Shown here piece by piece: positions 1-7,147 of a stretch of DNA of 64,000 nt. A program made the translations under genes and the position numbers. The first letter of the stretch is position 1; each line of letters opens with the position of its first letter. This stretch comes from PALSA-1316 sp964499365 (lineage in GTDB: Bacteria; Nitrospirota; Thermodesulfovibrionia; Thermodesulfovibrionales; UBA6898). The notes beneath the pieces are model-generated. The model made no database searches, had not been told where the DNA came from, and saw only the letters and a list, made by a program, of their open reading frames with translations. Location of the stretch: assembly GCA_964499365.1 (NCBI GenBank), contig CAZCKU010000010.1:1-64000 (forward strand), read 5' to 3'.

Positions 1-521
1 TTGAATTGGTATTTGTTACCCCTCCGAGAATGCTCTAAGTGTTGGTTTGTCGGTGCAGTCGAGATCGCGGTCCTGCTTCTCATGCGCCTTGATGTCATGC
101 GTACTTCGGGATAAAACTATTTTTTCGGCATAGTCACATCTTCCTCTTTCGATAACGGGGAGAAACAAACACCAGAACTATGACATTGCACTCTGAGTTG
201 GAAAGAGAATACCCGGCTCTCCAGCAAAATACTGCTGCGTAATTCTGGCTGTACTTTTGCGGAGTTGCTCCCGCTGATAACTATCAGGTATCAGGTGTAA
301 GAAAACTTTTCGGGTGATGTCTTGCTCTGTCGCCTATAGGGAGTAATTCTCTCTGGGGAAGCGCTCTCTATATTGCGGCTTGGAACCGGAAGTCCCCGGC
401 TATCAAACGGGATGAAACCCCGCATTGGTCCTGCAAATAGGGTTGCAAACCCTTTTCACCTATTCTGTATCTCCGTGTGCATCTATCTGATTCATATCCC
501 GCAACGTGGTAATATATTCCC
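1..521. other. Gene-free leader before the first kinase gene
   Basis: I find no convincing gene here; the 61-codon plus-strand frame at 373-558 has no family signature and runs into the kinase gene. The last 140 bases are rich in small potential hairpins: CCGG/CCGG (386-389 with 396-399), CGGG/CCCG (408-411 with 419-422) and GGGTT-GCA-AACCC (440-452) followed by TTTT (453-456). This could be a structured 5' leader with a weak terminator-like end. I could not match it to a riboswitch class I know. The upstream neighbour lies outside the window. Confidence 0.4.
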
Positions 522-2081
522 ATGTCACTTCAGAAGAAGATCATCCTCAGTTTTCTGATCAGCTCCGCCCTGATTGCGGCCCTTGCGATTGCGGGCTCGA
601 TCAGCTTTGTCGAGATCAGGAAAGAGATCCGCTACCTTGAACTCTCTGACTCCCTCAGGAGCAAAACGCTCCAGCTGCGGCGGCACGAAAAGAACTTCCT
701 CCTCTATCACGAGAAGAAAGAACTCGAAAGCGTCTATGACTATATCGGGCAGATCCGGGGGATTATCCGTGACAACCGCAACACCCGCAATGCCGACAAG
801 CTGCAGGCCCTCAACAATAAGATTGAGGAGTATGCAGCCACCTTTCAGGGGATCGGCCAGGTAGATCTGAATATCCGCAATGAGCTCGACAGTCTGATGG
901 CCCGTTCAGGCAAGAAGAGCCTTTATGACCCGATCGTGGAGGCGACCCTGCTCGAAAGCCCCCTAGTGAATGCCGAACTGTTGAAGAATGTCTTCGGGCT
1001 CAGGCCCGATGCCGGGGTCATCACCCTGCTGACCGATCTGAACGCCAGGATCATCACGCTGAGGAAAGAGGGCGAGGAGATCCTGATACTCTCGAAGAAT
1101 CTCGATAGTTCGGCCCGCGATAAGGTGGAGCAGGTGATCGGGTATACCCAGAAGGCCTTCGTCATCCTGTTTCCGCTCTTTCTTGTCGTCGGTCTGAGCG
1201 CGCTTTTTATCGTCAGCCGAAGCGCCGTCAACCAGCTGAAGATCATTACCGGGGCGATCGAAAAGACCGGCAAGGGAGATTTCTCGTCCCTCTCGGTCCC
1301 CCATGAACAGGACGAGGTCGGCCGACTGATCGACGCCTTTAACCGGATGGAGCATGACCTGATAGAGCGCGACCGGGAGATTGAGCGGAAAAACGAGGAG
1401 CTGCTCCAGGCCCGGAAACTGGCCTCTATCGGCACGCTGGCCTCGGGCGTGGCCCATGAACTGAATAACCCGCTGAACAACATCTACCTCTCTGCCCAGA
1501 TCCTCTCGAAGGAGATCGGCGGGCAGGAGTCCTGCCCCGGGATGGTCAAAGAGACGGTCACCGACATCTATGCCCAGACCCTGCGGGTCAAGAGGATCGT
1601 CAGCGACCTCCTCGAATTTTCGCGCGAAAAACCGCCGGACCTGGGGCAGCTGAATCTCATGGATATCATCGGCGGGATTGTCGGGCAGATGGTCGCCTCC
1701 GGCGAGATCAGGGACGTCAGGTATGTCGGGAAGGCGCCTGCTGTTGTCGAACTGATGGCGGACCGTTACCTGCTGGAGCAGGTCTTCATTAACCTCTTCA
1801 CCAACGCGGTCCAGGCTATGGACGGACAGGGAGAACTCGTTTTTGAGGTCGAGGAAAAGGCGGATACGGTCGTCTGCAGGGTTTCGGACACCGGCCCCGG
1901 CATCCCTCCTGAAAATATCCCGAGGATCTTCGATCCGTTTTACACGACCAAGGGACGCGGCACCGGACTTGGCCTTGCGATCGTTTATACTATTGTAGAG
2001 AAGCATAAGGGAAAGATAGCCGTCGAAAGCCGGCTGCATAAAGGTACAACATTTATCCTGACCTTGCCGAGAGGAATATGA
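522..2081 (+). CDS. Membrane sensor histidine kinase (HAMP-HisKA-HATPase)
   Basis: A 519-residue inner-membrane kinase that should phosphorylate the NtrC-type regulator encoded just downstream. Membrane segments lie at about residues 7-29 and 212-231 and enclose a ~180-residue, mostly helical periplasmic sensor region with no recognised ligand fold. HAMP follows at about 232-285. The phosphoacceptor is H312 in the H-E-L-N-N-P motif typical of NtrB-like kinases. The ATPase has N-box N424/N428, the G1 box DTGPGIP at 456-462 and the G2 box GTGLGL near 480. Its stop overlaps the next start (ATGA at 2078-2081), so the pair is translationally coupled. No clear Shine-Dalgarno precedes the ATG. The signal sensed is unknown. 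Confidence 0.9.
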   Translation: MSLQKKIILSFLISSALIAALAIAGSISFVEIRKEIRYLELSDSLRSKTLQLRRHEKNFLLYHEKKELESVYDYIGQIRGIIRDNRNTRNADKLQALNNKIEEYAATFQGIGQVDLNIRNELDSLMARSGKKSLYDPIVEATLLESPLVNAELLKNVFGLRPDAGVITLLTDLNARIITLRKEGEEILILSKNLDSSARDKVEQVIGYTQKAFVILFPLFLVVGLSALFIVSRSAVNQLKIITGAIEKTGKGDFSSLSVPHEQDEVGRLIDAFNRMEHDLIERDREIERKNEELLQARKLASIGTLASGVAHELNNPLNNIYLSAQILSKEIGGQESCPGMVKETVTDIYAQTLRVKRIVSDLLEFSREKPPDLGQLNLMDIIGGIVGQMVASGEIRDVRYVGKAPAVVELMADRYLLEQVFINLFTNAVQAMDGQGELVFEVEEKADTVVCRVSDTGPGIPPENIPRIFDPFYTTKGRGTGLGLAIVYTIVEKHKGKIAVESRLHKGTTFILTLPRGI

Positions 2082-3412
2082 GCCTGAAGATACTGGTAGC
2101 AGAAGACGAAGCAATTACCCTGAAGCACATTGTCTATACCCTGGAGAAAGAGGGGCATGCGGTCTCCGGTGTCAGCAGCGGGACGGACGCAGCGGCCCGC
2201 ATCGCCGCGGAGGACTTCGATATCGTTATTACGGATATCAAGATGCCGGGCATGGACGGACTCAGCCTGCTGGCCCTCATCAAGGAGAAGGCGCCGGATA
2301 CGGATGTCGTGATCATCACCGGGTTCGGCAGCATCGAGTCGGCGGTCGAGGCTATGAAGAAGGGGGCCGCGGAATATGTCACCAAACCCTTCAACCTCGA
2401 CGAGCTGGTGCTGAAGATATCTAAACTGAAGGAAAAAAAAAGGATCGAAGGTGAGAACCGGGCACTGAAGGTTACCCTTGGTCTCGACCGGCAGTACCCC
2501 TTTATCGCGAAGAGCAGGATGATGAAGCGGGTGGTTGAGGTGATCGGCAGCATCACGAACTCCGACTGCAATGTCCTGCTGACCGGGGAGAGCGGGGTCG
2601 GCAAGGGCCTGGTGGCCAAACTCATCCACCATTCGAGCACCCGCAAGGACCGGCCGTTCCTCGGGTTGAACTGCGCCATCTTCACCGAGGAGCTCCTGGC
2701 CAGTGAACTCTTCGGCCATGAAAAAGGCGCGTTCACCGGGGCGGTCATTGCGAAGAAGGGGCTTATCGAGATAGCGGATACCGGGACGCTCTTCCTCGAC
2801 GAGATCGCCGAGATGGCGCCGTCCCTCCAGGCGAAACTCCTGAAGGTGATCGAAGACCGCGAGTTCATCAGGGTTGGAGGGACCAGACCGATCCGGGTTG
2901 ATGTCCGCCTGATCGCCGCCACGAACCAGAACCTCAGCAATCTCATCAGGGAGGGGAAATTCCGGGAGGACCTCTTTTACCGGCTGAATGTCATGGATAT
3001 CTATATCCACCCGCTGCGCGAGCGCAAGGGTGACATCGTACCGCTCTGCGACCACTTCCTTGCAAAGTACGCGAAAAAAGAGCGCAAGCAGATCACCGGC
3101 ATAAGCAAAGAGGCCATGGAGATCCTTCAGTCATACGGGTTCCCCGGCAATGTCCGTGAGCTTGAGAATATCATCGAGCGTGCGGTGATCCTCGAGAAGA
3201 CCCCGAAGATCCAGCCGGAAAGCCTGCCGCAGTCGCTGAAGCTTTTTAATGTCGAGACGATCGATCCGAATCGGATCAGGACGATGGATGAACTGAACCG
3301 CGAGTATGCAGAAAAGATACTCGACTTCGTGGACCAGAACCGCTCGAAGGCGGCCGAACTCCTCGGGATATCCCGCACCAGCCTCTGGAGGATTTTGAAG
3401 AGGGAAGAATAG
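2078..3412 (+). CDS. Sigma-54-dependent response regulator, NtrC family
   Basis: A 444-residue transcription activator with the classic three parts. The receiver (about 1-120) has phospho-acceptor D53 plus T81 and K103. The AAA+ domain (about 140-380) has Walker A GESGVGKG at 170-177 and an intact sigma-54 contact loop GAFTGA at 217-222. A Fis-type helix-turn-helix occupies about 400-444. All residues needed for activity are present. It forms a two-gene operon with the upstream kinase. A sigma-54-like promoter begins about 620 bases downstream, before the USP/TauE operon, making that operon a plausible target; this is inference. Confidence 0.95.
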   Translation: MSLKILVAEDEAITLKHIVYTLEKEGHAVSGVSSGTDAAARIAAEDFDIVITDIKMPGMDGLSLLALIKEKAPDTDVVIITGFGSIESAVEAMKKGAAEYVTKPFNLDELVLKISKLKEKKRIEGENRALKVTLGLDRQYPFIAKSRMMKRVVEVIGSITNSDCNVLLTGESGVGKGLVAKLIHHSSTRKDRPFLGLNCAIFTEELLASELFGHEKGAFTGAVIAKKGLIEIADTGTLFLDEIAEMAPSLQAKLLKVIEDREFIRVGGTRPIRVDVRLIAATNQNLSNLIREGKFREDLFYRLNVMDIYIHPLRERKGDIVPLCDHFLAKYAKKERKQITGISKEAMEILQSYGFPGNVRELENIIERAVILEKTPKIQPESLPQSLKLFNVETIDPNRIRTMDELNREYAEKILDFVDQNRSKAAELLGISRTSLWRILKREE

Positions 3413-3446
3413 GGGCGTTCTGTCCGCTCCTTGACGACGTGCGTTC

Positions 3447-3893
3447 TTACTGAAGCATTGCCAGTATATCCATCAGACTCCTGACCATCTGCCCCCTGCC
3501 TGACTCCAGGAAGATCCCGAACTGCGCCACCAGGGAATAGGCCAGCGCGAACTGCGCGACCGCATATGCGGCTATCGTGAACTGGCTGAGGCTGAATAGC
3601 CCGATACCGAACTGCGACAGGGTAAAGACCCCGCAGGCAAACTGGCCGATTGCCACGATACCCTTAGCGACAACCGGCGTGCGGTTTGACCGGTACTTGA
3701 ACGATATATGGAGCAGGGGCAGGCCGAACATTGTCGTCTCTGATTTATATTCGAACCCCCAGCCGTCCCATTTCTCCCTTGCCGGATAAGGCGCCCCGCA
3801 GTGCGGGCAGGCCACCGCCTGATCCGAGATCTCCTTCCTGCAGACCCTGCAGGGCCTGAGGCTGCTTCTGAATGCTTTCTCTGTTGTTTCCAT
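3447..3893 (-). CDS. Zinc-ribbon protein with five decapeptide QF repeats
   Basis: A 148-residue protein of unknown function. A zinc ribbon at the N-terminus has C15-x2-C18 and C29-x2-C32. After a linker (about 40-78) comes a hydrophobic region in which the pair QF recurs at residues 84, 94, 104, 114 and 124, an exact period of ten. The intervening residues are mostly G, A, V, L, I, F, S and Y, so the region could be membrane-associated or form a small solenoid; I cannot decide. There is no signal peptide. It is transcribed convergently to the kinase/regulator operon. I do not recognise a named family beyond zinc-ribbon domain protein. Confidence 0.75.
   Translation of the reverse strand: METTEKAFRSSLRPCRVCRKEISDQAVACPHCGAPYPAREKWDGWGFEYKSETTMFGLPLLHISFKYRSNRTPVVAKGIVAIGQFACGVFTLSQFGIGLFSLSQFTIAAYAVAQFALAYSLVAQFGIFLESGRGQMVRSLMDILAMLQ
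3495..3650 (-). repeat. Coding tandem repeat: 10-codon QF units
   Basis: Within the zinc-ribbon gene, about five units of ten codons each carry QF at the same place (residues 84/94/104/114/124). The units are conserved as protein but not closely at DNA level, so this is an old repeat kept by selection rather than a recent slippage tract. Confidence 0.7.
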
Positions 3894-4028
3894 CTCTCAC
3901 CCATTCTATCAAATCCTGCTGCCTCGTAAAAGCCCGTATGCCGGATCTGTTTCACGTCAGTTTCAGAATGAAACAGATTCTGCGAACCGCAAGACAATAA
4001 AGTTCAATTAAAACAATAGGTTATCCCG

Positions 4029-4044
4029 TGGCACGTCTCTTGGA
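4029..4044 (+). promoter_or_regulatory. Sigma-54-like promoter
   Basis: TGGCACG at 4029-4035, four bases, then TTGGA at 4040-4044. The -24 half matches the sigma-54 consensus TGGCACG-N4-TTGCA exactly; the -12 half has G where C is expected. It lies 52 bases before the USP-like start and an NtrC-family activator is encoded just upstream. A plausible but imperfect site. Confidence 0.5.
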
Positions 4045-4095
4045 ATATATGAATTGAAATTGATTCATAAACGATTCCAGGGAGGCTGAAGCACG

Positions 4096-4587
4096 ATGAA
4101 CGACAAGGTCTTATTCGTAACAAGAGGAGGTGAGAAGTGTGATGAAGGGTTTTCGTATGTACTTGAGCTTGCGAAGACCCTGGGGGCCGGGATTGAGGTC
4201 CTGATCATCTATCCGTCACGGATGACAAACAGCTTTGACGATATCATGACCGCTGCAACGTATGCAGAGGCCGGCGACCTCAAGACGGTCCAGGCTATGG
4301 ACAATGAGGACCAGGACAAATTCAGGGAACTGGCGGCCCGGAAGATCAGCGCACACACCCTTGGCAGCGGGTCTCAGGAACCAAAAGTGGACCTCGTCTG
4401 CCACAGCGCGGACGGTGACCTCGCCGTGACGATAAAGGGCCATCTGAAGAACAGGCCGTATATCGACATGGTCCTGCTCAGTCCCTCCCTCTCTGAAGAC
4501 AGGAAATCTTTTGATATCAGGAAACTCCTGAAGAACATTTCAAAGCCGATCGTGAATATCTCGCGGCCGGTGGCTATAAAACTTTAA
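4096..4587 (+). CDS. USP-like stress protein (single domain)
   Basis: A 163-residue cytoplasmic protein beginning with a short beta strand and glycine-containing loop (VLFVTRGG), then an alternating alpha/beta pattern and a terminal segment resembling the last strand of the universal stress protein fold. The ATP-binding G-x2-G-x9-G motif of classic USPs is not evident, so nucleotide binding is doubtful. An AGGGAGG Shine-Dalgarno precedes the ATG. It is first in an operon with a 57-residue protein, a small membrane protein, a TauE/SafE permease and a two-domain USP, probably under the sigma-54-like promoter at 4029. It may be an accessory protein of the permease; that is inference. Confidence 0.65.
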   Translation: MNDKVLFVTRGGEKCDEGFSYVLELAKTLGAGIEVLIIYPSRMTNSFDDIMTAATYAEAGDLKTVQAMDNEDQDKFRELAARKISAHTLGSGSQEPKVDLVCHSADGDLAVTIKGHLKNRPYIDMVLLSPSLSEDRKSFDIRKLLKNISKPIVNISRPVAIKL

Positions 4588-4610
4588 ACAAACGGAAAAG
4601 GAGATTAATC

Positions 4611-4784
4611 ATGAAACAGGGATTACTGACTGGGTTTGACCGTCTTATGGCAGCAGTGACTTTTGCGGAAGAAGGTGAATTCGATACTGCCCGTGCGATC
4701 ATGCGCGAGGGTGAGCGCCCGGAAAAGAGACTTTCGGAGAAGCCCGAGATGCGGAAGCAGCAGCCCTTAAGAAAGACCCTTTAA
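4611..4784 (+). CDS. Small conserved-looking protein, 57 aa
   Basis: A short gene below usual size cut-offs. Start ATG at 4611 has a strong Shine-Dalgarno (AAAAGGAG) and the frame runs 58 codons to TAA at 4782. The first half (LMAAVTFAEEGEFDTARAIM) looks like a short amphipathic helix pair; the second half is highly charged with many K, R and E. I recall similar A-V-x-F-A-E-x-G-E-F-x-T-A-R segments in small proteins beside TauE-type permeases in sulfate-reducing bacteria, but cannot verify that here. Its place between the USP-like gene and the membrane protein and its good ribosome site support it as real. Function unknown. Confidence 0.7.
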   Translation: MKQGLLTGFDRLMAAVTFAEEGEFDTARAIMREGERPEKRLSEKPEMRKQQPLRKTL

Positions 4785-4814
4785 GCAAATAAAAAAAACA
4801 ATAACGGAGGAATA

Positions 4815-5072
4815 ATGTCAGCACACGAACAGAAGACCAGGAAGAAACCAATCGGGATCATGGCCCTGACCGGGGTCATTTCAGCAGGGCTGTATGTCGC
4901 CCTGTTGGCAAACCAGGACCTTTTGAATGCCAATTTTGCAAAGGGCGGGATCTATGCGTTGCTGCCGATCATCACCGCCTTTGTGTTTTCGTATATCCAT
5001 GGCTCCTTCACCGGCCATTTCTGGACGGTCCTCGGTGTTGAGGCTGCAAGAAAGAAAAAGGAGGCGAAGTAA
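4815..5072 (+). CDS. Small two-helix membrane protein
   Basis: An 85-residue protein with a lysine/arginine-rich N-terminus and two hydrophobic segments (about residues 13-32 and 44-65), ending in a basic, lysine-rich tail. The charge pattern suggests both ends lie in the cytoplasm. The ATG at 4815 has a good ACGGAGG ribosome site. It is three bases from the TauE/SafE permease start and probably works with it as a partner or assembly factor. I know of no solved function for this kind of protein. Confidence 0.75.
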   Translation: MSAHEQKTRKKPIGIMALTGVISAGLYVALLANQDLLNANFAKGGIYALLPIITAFVFSYIHGSFTGHFWTVLGVEAARKKKEAK

Positions 5073-5075
5073 CCC

Positions 5076-6164
5076 ATGCACGATTTAGCTCAGGCAGCAT
5101 CCAACTTTATTACCCTTGATTCGGCAAACCTTATCTATCTTTTTCTGGTCGGTTTTGTGGGAGGACTGGTCAGCGGCTTCATCGGTTCAGGAGGCGCGTT
5201 CGTCCTGACGCCGGGCATGATGAGCATGGGTGTCCCCGGACTGGTGGCCGTGGCCAGCAATATGTGCCATAAATTTCCCAAGGCCCTTGTCGGAGCGATC
5301 AAACGCGCAAAATACGGCCAGGTGGATGTAAAACTCGGCCTTGTCCTCGGCGTCTCGGCAGAGGCAGGGGTGCTCTATGGAGCCCATATCCAGGAGCAGA
5401 TCAAGAAGGCCTTCGGTGATGCGGGCTCAAACCTGTACGTCAGCATCTCTTTTGTTGTCGTGCTTGCCGTTGTCGGCATATTTGTCCTCCGCGATGCCTG
5501 GAAGACCTATAAGGCCGGGAATATGCATGAAGAGGAAAAGATAACGAAGATCGCTAAATGGGTGCAGTCGGTCAATATTCCGGGTACCATGGTCTACTTC
5601 AAGAGCCTTAATGCACGGATATCGATCCTCTTTACCCTGCCGCTCGGCTTTGCAACCGGTATGCTTGCAGCCACGATTGCTGTCGGCGGGTTTGTCGGTG
5701 TCCCTTCCATGATCTATGTCCTCGGCGCACCGAGCCTGATGGCCTCCGCAACAGAGCTGGTTATCGCCTTCGTGATGGGCCTGGGCGGTTCCTTCAAATA
5801 CGCACTCAGCGGCCTTGTCGATATCCGTCTGGCGATGGTCATCCTGGGCGGCTCGCTCTTCGGCATACAGCTCGGAGCCATCGGTACGACATACGTGAAG
5901 CCGTTTATGATCAAGGTGGTCATGGGTCTCATTATGGTCATCGTGCTCTTCAGCCGTGCCCTGATGGTCCCGGTCTATATGTCGCAGCTCGGTCTTATCG
6001 GTGAAATAAGCGTTGAGACGACAAAGCTGCTGAAGGGTGTCAGCTTCGGCATCATGATCTTCGCGCTTGCCCTCGGTGCCTTCATAGTCCTGAAGGCCAT
6101 GTGGCAGGGACGCAAGGCAGAAAGACTTCAGCATGCTGCAGAGGCAGTGGCCGAAAGGGCATAA
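5076..6164 (+). CDS. TauE/SafE-family anion permease
   Basis: A 362-residue polytopic inner-membrane protein. The N-terminal half starts with a membrane segment near 20-40 followed by a G-S-G-G loop and the SNMCHKFPKA segment; a long cytoplasmic loop (about 145-185) separates it from a second half with a repeated glycine-rich pattern, giving about eight or nine helices. The TauE/SafE (DUF81) family exports or imports small organosulfur or sulfite-like anions, so sulfite, sulfonate or thiosulfate movement is the likely role; substrate cannot be read from sequence. It is co-transcribed with USP proteins, suggesting induction under stress or nutrient change. Confidence 0.88.
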   Translation: MHDLAQAASNFITLDSANLIYLFLVGFVGGLVSGFIGSGGAFVLTPGMMSMGVPGLVAVASNMCHKFPKALVGAIKRAKYGQVDVKLGLVLGVSAEAGVLYGAHIQEQIKKAFGDAGSNLYVSISFVVVLAVVGIFVLRDAWKTYKAGNMHEEEKITKIAKWVQSVNIPGTMVYFKSLNARISILFTLPLGFATGMLAATIAVGGFVGVPSMIYVLGAPSLMASATELVIAFVMGLGGSFKYALSGLVDIRLAMVILGGSLFGIQLGAIGTTYVKPFMIKVVMGLIMVIVLFSRALMVPVYMSQLGLIGEISVETTKLLKGVSFGIMIFALALGAFIVLKAMWQGRKAERLQHAAEAVAERA

Positions 6165-6167
6165 GCC

Positions 6168-7022
6168 ATGGGCAAGTATAAAAAAATCCTCGTAGCGGTT
6201 GACGGTTCCGGGACGAGTACGCATGCGCTGAAGGAGTCCTTCAAGCTTGCGACGAACGAAAAGAGCTGGATAACCGTTGTATCGGTCGTGCCGCCCTACC
6301 AGGGTGATCTGGACATGACCGGCGTCGGTGATGTCGTAGCCCTCATGCGAAGGCCTGCTGAAGATGCGCTTGCCACTGCCAGGAAGATGGCGGAGGAGGA
6401 CCGTGCGCTTATCAAGACGGTGATCGAAGAGGGCGAGACGCACGAACGGGTGCTCGACCTTGCCGACGCAGAAAACTGCGATCTGATCATCATGGGCAGG
6501 CGGGGACTCGGGAGATTTGAACGGACCCTTGTCGGCAGTGTCACGGCACGGGTCATCGGATACAGCCACCGCGACGTCCTGGTTGTTCCGCGGGACACGA
6601 GCGTCGGATGGGAAAAAGTACTGGTGGCAACCGACGGCTCAAAACACAGTGCGATAGCCGTCGACCACGCGATTAACTTCGCAAAGTCGTACGGCGGTTC
6701 CCTGCATATACTTTCGGTTGTGGATATGCCGGATGAACTCTACGGCGAGGCACCCGGTCTGGTTGAAGACCTGGTCGCGAAGGCGCAGGGCTATGTCGGT
6801 GCAGCCGCGCAACAGGCAATGGCTGCGGGCGTCAGGACCTCGACCTTTGTCCGTGAGGCAGAGGCATATCAGGCGATTGTCGGCCTGGCGACGGAGCTGG
6901 AGGTCAACACCGTTGTCCTGGGCAGTCACGGCAGGACCGGCCTGCGGCGGCTGCTCATGGGCAGTGTCACGGAGAGGGTTATCGGCCACGCACCCTGCCC
7001 GGTGCTCGTGGTCAAGACCTGA
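6168..7022 (+). CDS. Universal stress protein, tandem USP domains
   Basis: A 284-residue soluble protein made of two USP domains (about 1-142 and 146-284). The first begins KKILVAVDGS and carries GRRGLGRFERTLVGSV; the second begins KVLVATDGS and carries GSHGRTGLRRLLMGSV, each the G-x2-G-x9-G-S/T pattern for ATP binding. Both domains therefore look able to bind nucleotide. It starts three bases after the permease stop and closes the operon. Likely a stress adaptor that dimerises internally; partner unknown. Confidence 0.92.
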   Translation: MGKYKKILVAVDGSGTSTHALKESFKLATNEKSWITVVSVVPPYQGDLDMTGVGDVVALMRRPAEDALATARKMAEEDRALIKTVIEEGETHERVLDLADAENCDLIIMGRRGLGRFERTLVGSVTARVIGYSHRDVLVVPRDTSVGWEKVLVATDGSKHSAIAVDHAINFAKSYGGSLHILSVVDMPDELYGEAPGLVEDLVAKAQGYVGAAAQQAMAAGVRTSTFVREAEAYQAIVGLATELEVNTVVLGSHGRTGLRRLLMGSVTERVIGHAPCPVLVVKT

Positions 7023-7051
7023 CCGGTACTGCCGCCGTCACTTTATGGCAT

Positions 7052-7109
7052 GGAATGCATTGCTCTGTCTGTCCTGGTGTTGGCATGGGACGCACCGGCA
7101 ATGCATTCC
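7052..7109. promoter_or_regulatory. 12-bp inverted repeat between USP and Lon genes
   Basis: GGAATGCATTGC at 7052-7063 is perfectly complemented by GCAATGCATTCC at 7098-7109. Each arm contains the palindrome AATGCATT, and the two palindromes are 46 bp apart. It could be a pair of operator sites for the receiver-Lon gene or a hairpin ending the USP operon; no T-run follows, which argues against a simple terminator. Confidence 0.5.
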
Positions 7110-7147
7110 GCCCCCCTTTGCTGGCCCCCTTCCGGTAAAATAACCCT

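Noticed and set aside
4096..4587. Classic ATP-binding USP
   Set aside because: The fold looks USP-like but the G-x2-G-x9-G nucleotide motif is not visible, so I call it USP-like only.
7118..7141. Sigma-70 promoter right before the receiver-Lon gene (TTGCTG / TAAAAT)
   Set aside because: The spacer is only 12 bases, too short for a working promoter.
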